Below, in pieces: positions 1 to 7,732 of a stretch of DNA of 64,000 nt. The stretch is taken from NCBI GenBank assembly GCA_020635075.1, contig JACKAM010000001.1, forward strand, positions 1,674,001-1,738,000, read 5' to 3'. The notes beneath the pieces are model-generated. The model was not told the DNA's origin and ran no database searches. It was given only the letters and a program-made list of their open reading frames with translations. Position numbers and translations under genes: made by a program. This DNA is from Pseudobdellovibrionaceae bacterium. GTDB taxonomy: Bacteria > Bdellovibrionota > Bdellovibrionia > Bdellovibrionales > UBA1609. Position 1 is the first letter of the stretch. Each line of letters begins with the position of its first letter.

Positions 1-395
1 ATGACAAATCCATTCGCCTTGAAGCCGCCAAGGCCTGGAGTGTTTGGGAAGCCTCAGCCTCCTTTCTTCACCAGGACCCTGATCTCATAAACACCTTTGG
101 CGAAGATGATTTTGCCACCGCCTTTGCACGCATTGAGTGCCACTATTTTACTAACAACGCATTCTTTAAGACCGACAACTGGCTGATTGAAAACGTCGAC
201 AAGATCCGCCACATCCCTTGCGAAATTGTCCATGGCCGCTACGACATTGTTTGCCCTATCATCAGCGCCTACGAATTGAACCAGGCCTGGCCTGAATCCA
301 AGCTCCACGTCATTGCCGATGCTGGCCATTCAGCACTGGAGGTGGGAATCACTTCCAAGCTGATCGAGATTTTGTCTCGTTTTAGGGAGCTTTGA
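1..395 (+). CDS. pip: Proline iminopeptidase, C-terminal part (gene runs off the left edge)
   Basis: Frame 3 is open from the window edge to a TGA at 393-395 and has no in-window start codon, so this is the last ~130 residues of a gene starting further left. The residues match the C-terminal half of the alpha/beta-hydrolase proline iminopeptidases: AAKAWSVWE near the beginning, then EIVHGRYDIVCP with the acid Asp, AWPESKL, and AGHSALE with the catalytic His. Family enzymes release N-terminal proline from peptides, usually in the cytoplasm. The nucleophile serine lies outside the window and cannot be checked. Identification rests on the family-typical order of these motifs. Confidence 0.85.
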   Translation, partial: DKSIRLEAAKAWSVWEASASFLHQDPDLINTFGEDDFATAFARIECHYFTNNAFFKTDNWLIENVDKIRHIPCEIVHGRYDIVCPIISAYELNQAWPESKLHVIADAGHSALEVGITSKLIEILSRFREL

Positions 396-596
396 GCCCG
401 ACTCGACACAGGCCAATAGAGTCATAATGAAATGTCAATCCGCTGGTCTGGCTGCACGAGCCTAACTACACAGAGGGGGTTACTTTTATCCTCCTCTCCC
501 CATAAATTTCAGTTCGCCTCTCAAAGTGAGACACTCCATGGGCACATGAAGTGCAATATCAACCGGTGGGGTATAATTGTAACAGGGGCATTAAAA

Positions 597-1016
597 ATGA
601 GCGGTCCAATGGGAAAAAAACTGAAACTCACTCTGCTGGCGGGAGCCTTAACTGTTCTCCTCCTTCCATTTCAAAACTGTGCACCATCGGGAAAATCATC
701 CAACGGCGATGGTGATCAAGGTTCTCTCAACGCCAACGCCAAAATGTGTGGTTTTGAAGGCTTTGAATATCTCCACGCCAATTACTTCAATAAGTTTTGC
801 ACCAGCTGCCACGCGAAGACTGGCTTTGCCTTTCCGCCGTTTTCTGATCCTGATGTGGTCTCTTCTTACTCCTGGACTAAGTCCATCGCCGCCGAAAAGC
901 TATGGGAGACTTCTACCAACAATACCTTTTGCGGCGACGCTTGCAGCCTAAAGCCTGGCGAGCTCCTCTATGATCAACTGGCCGAATGGCTGGATCACAG
1001 GGAGTCCTGTGACTGA
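597..1016 (+). CDS. Lipoprotein with one c-type haem motif
   Basis: The frame is open from 432, but ATG 597 has an AGGGG 10-11 bases upstream and directly precedes the signal peptide, so I start there; ATG 609 is also possible. Residues 1-28 form a lipoprotein signal (MGKKLKL, then a Leu-rich core) ending in PFQNC; FQNC is not the textbook lipobox, but I recall it as common in Bdellovibrio relatives. The mature part contains CTSCH, a CxxCH haem-attachment motif, followed by AFPPF, as in small cytochrome-c domains. No clear distal Met ligand could be assigned, so electron transfer is an inference. A Cys-rich tail (FCGDAC) could form disulfides. Function is otherwise unknown. Confidence 0.75.
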   Translation: MSGPMGKKLKLTLLAGALTVLLLPFQNCAPSGKSSNGDGDQGSLNANAKMCGFEGFEYLHANYFNKFCTSCHAKTGFAFPPFSDPDVVSSYSWTKSIAAEKLWETSTNNTFCGDACSLKPGELLYDQLAEWLDHRESCD

Positions 1017-1080
1017 AATAAGCTGACCTCGTCGACGGTCAATTGTTAGAATAGCTCCATCCAAATCCAGGAGGTGGAAG

Positions 1081-1665
1081 ATGGGGCTTTTCAAAAAACC
1101 AATAATTACATCACTGATAATCGGCGCCTGCCTTCTTTTTGGCTTTCAAAGTCACGCACTCATGCTCGACTCCAACCTATTCTATATTTCTGATTCTCTG
1201 GACGTGACCGATCAGAGTTTTTCCCGCCATGGATTTGATCTTTCTCTCGCCATGGGGTTGGACCAGGATTCTATGCTCAATCTTGGTGTCAACGTCAGCT
1301 CCATGGGGACCATGGACTCCACCGGTGCCACCGAAGTTACCTGGTCCACCCTCGACTACGGAGTGAAATTCATTGCCTTTCTCGATCGGGTCAAGACCTG
1401 GGGCTTGGGCCTGGCCTACAATCTAAAGGCTCAAGGAAAATATGAGTCCGGAGGGAGCGAACTCGACTGGCGGGGAAGCAGCCTCAAGTTCGACATTGGA
1501 TATAATCCTTTGGTCTTTAATGGCTTCTACTTTGGCGTTCGCCTCAGTTACTACATGGCCATGTACAACGAAGAGTCCACAGATGGCGGCAGCTCCTATA
1601 CCAGTAAAGATGTAAAAAGAAGTTTCATTTACCCTTCGATTTATCTCTCCTACCGCCTCAAGTAA
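1081..1665 (+). CDS. Outer-membrane beta-barrel protein, unknown function
   Basis: 194 residues with a typical signal peptide (MGLFKKP, hydrophobic core, cleavage after FQSHA). The mature protein alternates polar and hydrophobic residues in repeated aromatic strands (TWGLGLAYNL, FYFGVRLSYY) and ends YPSIYLSYRLK. That pattern fits an eight-stranded outer-membrane barrel of the OmpW/OmpA-like size class. AGGAGGTGG directly precedes the ATG, one of the best ribosome-binding sites in the window. It follows the haem lipoprotein by 64 bases and may share its transcript. No enzyme motif is visible. Confidence 0.75.
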   Translation: MGLFKKPIITSLIIGACLLFGFQSHALMLDSNLFYISDSLDVTDQSFSRHGFDLSLAMGLDQDSMLNLGVNVSSMGTMDSTGATEVTWSTLDYGVKFIAFLDRVKTWGLGLAYNLKAQGKYESGGSELDWRGSSLKFDIGYNPLVFNGFYFGVRLSYYMAMYNEESTDGGSSYTSKDVKRSFIYPSIYLSYRLK

Positions 1666-1679
1666 TGGGTCGCACTTCA

Positions 1680-1702
1680 GTCCGGGCAAATTGTGCCCGG
1701 AC
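1680..1702 (+). terminator. Hairpin after the barrel gene
   Basis: GTCCGGGCA and TGCCCGGAC form a perfect 9-bp stem with a 5-base loop 15 bases after the stop codon. No T-run follows, so intrinsic termination is uncertain; the hairpin may instead stabilise the mRNA 3' end. Confidence 0.45.
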
Positions 1703-1801
1703 CTAAACCCCTCATCCCCTAGGTGGTCAGCGACCTACGTCCGAAACCTCGCTTCAGGGTAGTGATTTCAGGGATTCTGCTATTATAATGATGAAAGATC
1801 C

Positions 1802-2818
1802 TTGCGACCGGTTAGAGAACAGGATGTTCTTGCGGAGGAAAGTATCAAAAGACAAATTCAGGCGGCCAAGATGGCTCTGTTTTTTTTCTCTGCCCTGTTT
1901 TCACTGACGGCTCTTTTTGCTTCAGTTCTTACACTTCTCTCTGGTTGCTCCTCAAAATCTGGCAAACACTGGTTTGGTTCTCTTGGTTTGGGTGGAGACC
2001 GAATTTACATCTCAGGCCCCTATGCCACTTCCAACAACTACACCGTCAGCGTCTACGACACCAGTGGCAATCTGCTAAGCATTCTCTATGACTACGGCAA
2101 AAACATTGAGTACCCACGAGGCTTGGCCTATGTGGACCCATTTACTCTAATTGTCAGTGTGGACGGGACGGATCGCCTCGATAAGTTGGATGTCTTTGGC
2201 AATCGCGTGGCTTTTGCGAACAGCACTCTTTTGACTGGCAATCTATTTGACGTGGAAAAGGATAATAGTGGCAATTACTATGTGGCTGAATCGAATACAA
2301 TCGAACGCTTCAGTGCCACTGGCGAACGTTATCCGGTAAGTGGCAACCCCTACATCAACACCACCACTGGCTCCTGTGTCATCAATACCGTCCACGGACT
2401 TGGCTTGACCAGTGCCGGGTACTTGGTGGCTGTTAGTTCAGGGGGCACGGATAACCTCTCCATTTATGACGTGTCTGGGTCATCCGCAAGTTGTGTGAAT
2501 AATGTGGCCTTCGGCAACGACCCATATGATGTTGTCGCCCACCCTAATGGCTATCTTTATGTGGTAACCCAAGGAAACGACTCCATCTACAGGGTGAACG
2601 AAGACGGAACTGGTGCGACCATCATTTATACCTACGGGTCGGCGACCACCAACCCTTCAGCGATTGCCGTTCTCCCGGATGGCAACCTCCTGGTCGCTGA
2701 CACAGGGCTGGACTCCATTGATCTCATCGCGCCAGATGGTACCGTTGTCCAGTCGCCCTTTATCCGCAACACCTTCACCGTTAATGTCTCGGACATTCTC
2801 GTGGTGGAGGGCCAATGA
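1802..2818 (+). CDS. Beta-propeller (NHL/YVTN-like) lipoprotein
   Basis: A lipoprotein signal with lipobox LLSGC is followed by ~290 residues of repeats of the type GNLLSILYDYG, YPRGLAYVDP, NLFDVEKDNSGNYYV, DPYDVVAHPNGYLYV and NPSAIAVLPDGNLLV, the spacing seen in NHL or SMP-30-like propellers. It is likely an exported binding or scaffold protein. The start is unresolved: TTG 1802 gives a charged but long n-region, ATG 1871 gives none, and ATC 1844 has a strong GGAGGAA five bases upstream and would give an ideal n-region (KRQIQAAK). An 8-T run at 1880-1887 also allows a frame change. The stop overlaps the next start (ATGA), so the two genes are translationally coupled. Confidence 0.7.
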   Translation: MRPVREQDVLAEESIKRQIQAAKMALFFFSALFSLTALFASVLTLLSGCSSKSGKHWFGSLGLGGDRIYISGPYATSNNYTVSVYDTSGNLLSILYDYGKNIEYPRGLAYVDPFTLIVSVDGTDRLDKLDVFGNRVAFANSTLLTGNLFDVEKDNSGNYYVAESNTIERFSATGERYPVSGNPYINTTTGSCVINTVHGLGLTSAGYLVAVSSGGTDNLSIYDVSGSSASCVNNVAFGNDPYDVVAHPNGYLYVVTQGNDSIYRVNEDGTGATIIYTYGSATTNPSAIAVLPDGNLLVADTGLDSIDLIAPDGTVVQSPFIRNTFTVNVSDILVVEGQ

Positions 2819-3462
2819 CAAGTGCACGTAGAATTGTCTTTCATACGATATTCCTGGCCTCACTTTTATTTCACATTGGTGCAATGGCAAAGGGCGGTGG
2901 TGGGAAATCCGGAAATCTCCGCTTTGAAGGTAGCCTCGGTGTTCCCAATGTGGGTATCGAGAATCCCGACGGCAGCAGCGCTTACTATGACGGACTGGCC
3001 ATGGTTGGCCGCGTGATCGCACCTGTCTTTGGCAAGGACCAATTTTGGGTCGCTTTGACGGCCAACCTTCGCTACTTGGATTTGGAAAATACCGCCAACA
3101 GTGGCACCCAAAAGGAATTTGCCAGCCAGCTGGGGCCCGGTCTGGGACTACGCTTCAGTGTGGGAAAGATCTTTCTTGGCGCTGATTATTTTGTCGTACA
3201 ATCCAAACACTATGCCTTCGGTGGCATTTCCAATGAGATTAAGTACACGTCCTCTCCTCTGAGTTACTATGTTGGTATGGAGTTTTCGCTGGGCTCACTT
3301 TCCATGGGCCTCGCCTACATCATGTCATCCGGAACCATCGGTGTCGATGACACAGGTCTTGCTGCTGACTCCCCCTATACAGACTCTTTAGCCATGGTTA
3401 CTCTTAGCTGGGACTCGGGAGTTTCATTCGGCAAGTTTGCTGCCGACTTGGTGAAAAAGTAG
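2815..3462 (+). CDS. Outer-membrane beta-barrel protein coupled to the propeller lipoprotein
   Basis: 215 residues. The signal peptide runs from MTSARRIVFH to about residue 26 (IGAMA). The mature part has long alternating strands (WVALTANLRYLDL, GPGLGLRFSVG, IFLGADYFVV, SYYVGMEFSLG, MGLAYIMSSG) typical of an outer-membrane barrel. The ATG overlaps the upstream TGA (ATGA), so production is tied to the propeller lipoprotein and a physical partnership is plausible. No motif gives the cargo or function. Confidence 0.7.
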   Translation: MTSARRIVFHTIFLASLLFHIGAMAKGGGGKSGNLRFEGSLGVPNVGIENPDGSSAYYDGLAMVGRVIAPVFGKDQFWVALTANLRYLDLENTANSGTQKEFASQLGPGLGLRFSVGKIFLGADYFVVQSKHYAFGGISNEIKYTSSPLSYYVGMEFSLGSLSMGLAYIMSSGTIGVDDTGLAADSPYTDSLAMVTLSWDSGVSFGKFAADLVKK

Positions 3463-3880
3463 GCGCAGCACGAGATTCGTCAAAAACCACGACAGTATTT
3501 CAAGAACACAGTAGACGGTCTTCCCCACTTTGGTCCTAATCGCGAGCAGCACCCTTATACCACGCACAACTCCAAGCCGCAGTGTGTGTCACCTATTTCC
3601 ACAATTATCTGCAAATTGCCCCTCGAATCACTGACAATCGGGATTTTTGCCCACCTACCTTGGTCTTACTGACCTGCACAATTTCTGGGGATTTTTGCCA
3701 GATCTATCAACACTCAAAAGTCATGGACACTTCTGTCTTTGTTTCTTTGACGTTTCGAGATGAGAAACCAGTCTAACTTCCAGCGTTTAGACCTAAGTCT
3801 CCAGACGAAAGAAAGTCAAAAACTTGGGCACCGGCTTTGCTCAACACCTTAGTAAGGGAAATAGTCGACGGGGATATTTT
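3463..3880. other. 418-base non-coding stretch before the vWA gene
   Basis: There is no convincing gene here; the 64-codon frame at 3582-3776 has no ribosome-binding site and no protein-like composition. GGGATTTTTGCC occurs twice (around 3641 and 3686, 45 bases apart), which could be a pair of regulatory sites. AGACCTAAGTCT near 3788 is a short palindrome. The leader of the vWA gene occupies the right end. Confidence 0.5.
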
Positions 3881-4963
3881 ATGAAAAACCTTGTTCTTAC
3901 AGTATTAGGTCTTCTGGTGGTCAGCTTAATGGGTATGAGCTGTTCTGAAGTCAAATTTGCTTCAGAAGAATCACTGGACAAATTCCAACACCCGGTGGAT
4001 CCGCCTGTCGATCCGCCAGTGGATCCACCCATTGATCCTCCTATTGATCCACCCATTGATCCTCCACGTGAGTCGGCCAAGGACACCTTTTATCAGCAAG
4101 CTGACAATACTCAGGTGGATGTACTCGTCATCGTCGACAACTCCCCTTCAATGGTGGAAGAGCAGGACAAGATGGGGCAAAGGATCTCCAGTTTCCTCGG
4201 CCACCTGCGCGATTTGGATTGGCAGTTGGGACTGACGACAACTGATATTAGTGGTGGTCAATACAGTACAAAAGGTGACCTACTGCAATTTAAGGGCACT
4301 AACACTCGGGTCTTAAACAAACACGTCAACAATTATAATCAGGCCTTTCTCGATACAGTGAAACGACCTGAGTCCGACTGTTTTTTTGATTGTGCCTCCA
4401 GCGACGAACAGCCCTTGCGAGCCGCAATTCAAGCTATGGACAAAAGAGATTCCCGCAACCAGGGCTTTTTCCGTAATAACACCGACCTGGTCATTATCGT
4501 CATCTCTGATGAGGACGAACAGAGTACGGGACCATCAAGTGCCACCAAACCCGGTGAAGTGATGAATCGCTTTAAGGCGATTTGGGGCAACACCAAGAGC
4601 CTGACCGTATATGGCATTATTATCAAGCCAGGCGATCAGAACTGCTACGAAGATAACTACAGCACTGGCGGGAACTACGGCGACTTCGTTTATGAGTTTG
4701 CCAAGTCCACAGGTGGACTCTCGGGCAGTATTTGTGACCGAGATTACGGAGCTTCCTTGTCCTCTATTGGTCAGCGAGTGAGAACTCTAATCAACTCGTT
4801 TATGTTAAGTAATGATGTGGATCCGGCGTCAGTAAAAGTCACACTCACTCCTGCACAGAGCATTGGCTGGAAAGTCGATGGTCGAAAGATCATCTTCGAC
4901 AAGCCGCCCGCAGCGGGAACAAAGATTGAAGTCGACTACTTGAAGCCGGCAAAGAAGAATTAG
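3881..4963 (+). CDS. von Willebrand factor A domain lipoprotein
   Basis: I start at ATG 3881 (GGGG nine bases upstream), giving MKNLVLTVLGLL and a lipobox ending MGMSC; the longer frame from 3824 would bury the signal. After the Cys comes a flexible linker with six P-(V/I)-D-P repeats (about residues 38-62). A vWA domain follows, with the metal-site motif DNSPS (DxSxS class) near residue 88 and VIIVISDEDE later. The C-terminal ~50 residues (VTLTPAQSIGWKVDGRKI) look like a small beta domain. Predicted to sit on the membrane surface and bind protein through the metal site. No operon partner is adjacent. Confidence 0.8.
   Translation: MKNLVLTVLGLLVVSLMGMSCSEVKFASEESLDKFQHPVDPPVDPPVDPPIDPPIDPPIDPPRESAKDTFYQQADNTQVDVLVIVDNSPSMVEEQDKMGQRISSFLGHLRDLDWQLGLTTTDISGGQYSTKGDLLQFKGTNTRVLNKHVNNYNQAFLDTVKRPESDCFFDCASSDEQPLRAAIQAMDKRDSRNQGFFRNNTDLVIIVISDEDEQSTGPSSATKPGEVMNRFKAIWGNTKSLTVYGIIIKPGDQNCYEDNYSTGGNYGDFVYEFAKSTGGLSGSICDRDYGASLSSIGQRVRTLINSFMLSNDVDPASVKVTLTPAQSIGWKVDGRKIIFDKPPAAGTKIEVDYLKPAKKN
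3992..4066 (+). repeat. 12-bp coding tandem repeat (P-V/I-D-P linker)
   Basis: Six units of a 12-base repeat encode the Pro-Asp linker of the vWA lipoprotein, the first three with Val and the last three with Ile. The units differ at third positions (CCG/CCA/CCT/CCC), so the array is not freshly duplicated, but its length could still vary between strains. Confidence 0.85.
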
Positions 4964-4990
4964 ATTTTTTGTCAGTTAAGCGTTAGGGGA

Positions 4991-5022
4991 AGTCGGGCAG
5001 ATTTTTGGGTGATTGCCCGACT
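4991..5022 (+). terminator. Hairpin after the vWA lipoprotein gene
   Basis: AGTCGGGCA and TGCCCGACT pair perfectly over 9 bp with a 14-base loop, 27 bases after the stop codon. Only GAATTT follows, so it is a weak intrinsic terminator at best. Confidence 0.5.
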
Positions 5023-5205
5023 GAATTTAGGATGATTGCAGAGACCACCTGTCCAAGTCTGGTGGTCTGGTTAGGGTACTTTCGACAATAAATAAAATTG
5101 AGAGCGGTGAGCGACTCTAAGGGCTATATGAGCAGATAAGCTTCTGTTCATTGGTATTGTGTTTCATTGTTCATTCGGGTCACTTGTTTTATCAACAGGC
5201 ACGAA
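5023..5205 (+). other. Non-coding stretch ending in a strong terminator; candidate small RNA
   Basis: No gene is visible between the vWA stop and the phosphatase start at 5363. The stretch begins with the stem AGACCACC/GGTGGTCT (about 5041-5067), then an AT-rich segment, and ends at the terminator 5206-5239. The vWA gene already has a hairpin at 4991-5022, so the second and stronger terminator ~185 bases later suggests a separate short transcript. No promoter could be assigned with confidence. The remaining 5240-5362 holds only the phosphatase leader. Confidence 0.3.
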
Positions 5206-5239
5206 GGGGTCGGCATGTCCTTTGCCGACCCTTTTTTTT
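5206..5239 (+). terminator. Strong Rho-independent terminator
   Basis: GGGTCGGCA (5207-5215) pairs perfectly with TGCCGACCC (5223-5231) across a 7-base loop and is followed at once by eight T residues. This is the clearest classical terminator on the plus strand. Confidence 0.9.
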
Positions 5240-5362
5240 ACCTTCTACACACCCAATCTCACATCCCCCCTATAAATGCTCTATTAGTCATTTTGGAATG
5301 GTCAGCAATCCTTCCGTCACTTAGAGCTAGCTCTGGTAACCAAAAAATGGAGGGGGAGAATT

Positions 5363-6169
5363 ATGGTCTTTACGATACGTGCCGTACTGAGCGCAATGCT
5401 GACTTTGGCCCTTGGGTTTGTGATCCTGGCCACGCGAGATGCAGCTGCCAGCTTGGCTTCGCCGTTTCCCTCCTGTGTACCCCGTACGCAAATTCCCAAT
5501 ACCCACAGCCTGGATGAAAATGAGATCATCATTCGCGGCATGGCTCCCCGCAATCAAGAGGACATTGATAGTCTGAAGAACTTGGGCATCGAAAGAGTCT
5601 TGATTTTTAAGAACCAGACTCGAAATGAAGTGGATAAGGAAGTGGCCCAGCTGGTGTCTTCCGGCTGGACGAAACAGCAGGTCAGCTTGATTCCCTTCCC
5701 CTGGAAGGAACACAAGAGTTTCAAAGATGCCTGCACACAAACCATCGAGGCCCTGAAGATCCTCCAGGACCACCATCGCCGCAACCTACCCCTATACTTT
5801 CACTGCACCGTGGGGGAAGACCGAACCGGATATCTGGCTGGCCTACTCAGGTGGTGGTGGGAGGACGCCCCTTTGGAAGAGATTTTTGAGCGAGAGCTCT
5901 GTATGAACGGCTATGGGGCCGGCAACCCACGCAAGCCATTCCGCCAAGTGGTGCAAAAGATCCGCGACTCTCTCACTCCCCTATTCGTAAAAATGGCCTA
6001 TGTCCTTGCTGACGCCCAAACTCTTGATGCCAAAAAACTTTGCGCCAAAGACCCGCAGGGCGACTCCGAATATCAGACCAAATGGCAATCTTTGGTGAGT
6101 CAGTTTGAGTGTCAGGAGTCTCCTCGCTATCAGTACAGAGACGACGCGAAAAAGGCCTGTTCACTGTAG
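5363..6169 (+). CDS. Secreted dual-specificity/tyrosine phosphatase-like protein
   Basis: 268 residues with an N-terminal signal segment (MVFTIRAVLSAML, cleavage near DAAAS). The cysteine-phosphatase P-loop HCTVGEDRTG (HCxxGxxRTG) lies near residue 151, so catalytic Cys and Arg are both present. The upstream IRGMAPRNQEDIDSLKNLGI resembles the beginning of the dual-specificity fold, where the substrate pocket opens. Export suggests an extracellular or periplasmic substrate such as phosphoprotein, phosphoinositide or inositol phosphate; the sequence alone does not decide. GGAGGGGGAG precedes the ATG. The C-terminal ~70 residues carry four Cys and are not family-typical. The gene is convergent with the EamA transporter across 16 bases. 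Confidence 0.8.
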   Translation: MVFTIRAVLSAMLTLALGFVILATRDAAASLASPFPSCVPRTQIPNTHSLDENEIIIRGMAPRNQEDIDSLKNLGIERVLIFKNQTRNEVDKEVAQLVSSGWTKQQVSLIPFPWKEHKSFKDACTQTIEALKILQDHHRRNLPLYFHCTVGEDRTGYLAGLLRWWWEDAPLEEIFERELCMNGYGAGNPRKPFRQVVQKIRDSLTPLFVKMAYVLADAQTLDAKKLCAKDPQGDSEYQTKWQSLVSQFECQESPRYQYRDDAKKACSL

Positions 6170-6185
6170 TTCATGGGATCTAGGC

Positions 6186-7025
6186 TCAGGCTGATTTCAC
6201 TCGGGTGCCGAGCAAAACGCTGGTGAGAATGACGGCCATTCCGACCATACTCAGGTACGGGATGGCCTCGGCAAAGCCAAACCAACCAATACCAATCGCA
6301 AATAGAAGTCCAATGTAGTTAATGAGACTAATGCGGCTGGCTGGTTCGGCCTGGTATGCTTTGGTCATATACACTTGAGCAATTTGTGTCCCCACCCCAA
6401 TTACGAGGACCATCAGCCAATCCCATCCCTGGGGCCATACCCAATGGCTGATGGCGAAGGGGCCCACTAAGGGAATGGTCGTCAACGGAAAGTAAAATAC
6501 CACCACCAGGGCATGATCGCTGTCCTTAAGCATGCGAACAAAATTGTAGGCGAGGGCCGAAAACAAGGCAGCAGCGATCCCCACAAATAGAGAAAGAAAG
6601 GACACCCTAGGATCAACTCCCTTCACCAACAGGACTCCTACAAATGCGGCCAAAAAGTAGAACCATTGTTTGGTTCTGGCCTTCTCGCGCAAAAGGATAC
6701 CGGCAATTAAAAGAGTAAGGATAGGCGACAGGTATTGTACGGTAACAGCTGTCGCCAGTGGCATTTCCTGAAGTGTGTAGAAGTAGCCCGTCAAGGCACA
6801 GGTTCCAGCCAACCCACGGGCAAACAACAAGCGCCGATTGTTACCAATGAGAGATATCCCTTTGGACCGTAAAAGATAAATGCAAATCACCAAAGAGATC
6901 AGCGCCCGAAAAAAAACCAGTTCGAAAAAGGGAATGTGACCAAGATATTTGACGGCCGCGTGAACCAAGGAAAAAAAGAACACCGCGGCGGCCATCCATC
7001 TCTGTCCGGCGCTCCACTGAATCAT
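6186..7025 (-). CDS. EamA/DMT-family membrane transporter
   Basis: 279 residues made almost entirely of about ten hydrophobic helices in two repeats, with the family-typical segments LISLVICIYLLRSKG, ATAVTVQYLSPILTLLIAGILLREK and, in repeat two, RISLINYIGLLFAIGIGWFGFAEA. Such drug/metabolite transporters export small metabolites; the substrate cannot be read from sequence. It stands alone, convergent with the phosphatase gene and followed on the same strand by nothing within 16 bases. Confidence 0.85.
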   Translation of the reverse strand: MIQWSAGQRWMAAAVFFFSLVHAAVKYLGHIPFFELVFFRALISLVICIYLLRSKGISLIGNNRRLLFARGLAGTCALTGYFYTLQEMPLATAVTVQYLSPILTLLIAGILLREKARTKQWFYFLAAFVGVLLVKGVDPRVSFLSLFVGIAAALFSALAYNFVRMLKDSDHALVVVFYFPLTTIPLVGPFAISHWVWPQGWDWLMVLVIGVGTQIAQVYMTKAYQAEPASRISLINYIGLLFAIGIGWFGFAEAIPYLSMVGMAVILTSVLLGTRVKSA

Positions 7026-7099
7026 GATGAAGACACTTGGTAATCGATTGGTAAAATGGGGCTTAATGCTAAAGGCGGCCTAAGACCACCCTCAGTCAA

Positions 7100-7366
7100 T
7101 TAATTGCCACCCATAGTGGGGAGCTTGCGACCGTACTTCTTAGCGAACTTCTCCGCCCGTCCTTCAGTATCGATCAAACGCTGTTTACCTGTATAAAAAG
7201 GATGAGAGGCGCTGGAAATATCCACCTTTACCATCGGATACTCTTTGCCGTCTTCCCAAGTGATGGTTTCTTTGGCCGCAGCCGTAGAAAGAGTCTTGAA
7301 TGCAAAGTCACAAGACACGTCTTTAAAAATCACTTCCCGAAGTTCCGGATGAATATCTTTTTTCAT
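7100..7366 (-). CDS. rpmE2: 50S ribosomal protein L31, type B (zinc-free)
   Basis: 88 residues: MKKDIHPELREVIFKDVSC, TITWEDGKEYPMVKVDISS, HPFYTGKQRLIDTEGRAEKF, as in the L31 B paralogues. The zinc-binding CxxC of type A is absent; only one Cys remains. Type B L31 replaces the zinc form in many bacteria under zinc limitation. I could not find a clear Zur-type palindrome upstream, so zinc regulation is not supported here. The ATG has a GAGAG a few bases upstream. Confidence 0.95.
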   Translation of the reverse strand: MKKDIHPELREVIFKDVSCDFAFKTLSTAAAKETITWEDGKEYPMVKVDISSASHPFYTGKQRLIDTEGRAEKFAKKYGRKLPTMGGN

Positions 7367-7732
7367 GGTAACTGCTCTCTCACATGATCCGCGTTTTAGG
7401 GTTCCTTAAGAATCCCGGCAATTTAACAAACTTTGTCGGTGAGCGCAATGTCCTTTTACCTCCTCAAAAGGATTCAATTAAACTAGTATTTTCAAATATT
7501 TAACTAATTCTCCCCGATTGAAGTCAGCAAATGATCGACTGGACTCAGGACCAAATGGCATTCAGCAACAGTCCCCTACGGAAGGCCTAATCCCTAGGAC
7601 CAGAACTGGTCCTGGCCCGGCCCCAGGTCCTTAAGACTCACCCCGACTTTAGACGATTAGACTCTCACAAGGTCTTAAGACTCAAGTTTTAGGACTCAAC
7701 CAACATCAAGGCCCAGACGGTAGGGGGAGCGC
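7367..7732. promoter_or_regulatory. 366-base intergenic region with repeated TTA(A/G)GACTCA motifs
   Basis: This is the divergent region between rpmE2 and the alpha/beta-hydrolase gene. The right half holds TTAAGACTCA at 7631-7640, TTAGACTC at 7657-7664, TTAAGACTCA at 7675-7684 and TTAGGACTCA at 7689-7698, plus a partial TTTAGAC at 7648. Just left of them AGGACCAG-AA-CTGGTCCT forms an 18-base palindrome. The array lies within 100 bases of the hydrolase start and may be a regulator-binding cluster. Confidence 0.45.

Noticed and set aside
3582..3776. 64-codon open frame in the 3463-3880 gap
   Set aside because: No ribosome-binding site, no protein-like composition or domain; probably chance.
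7367..7500. Zur-type zinc site before the zinc-free L31 gene
   Set aside because: I searched for a GTTATAATATAAC-like palindrome and saw none.
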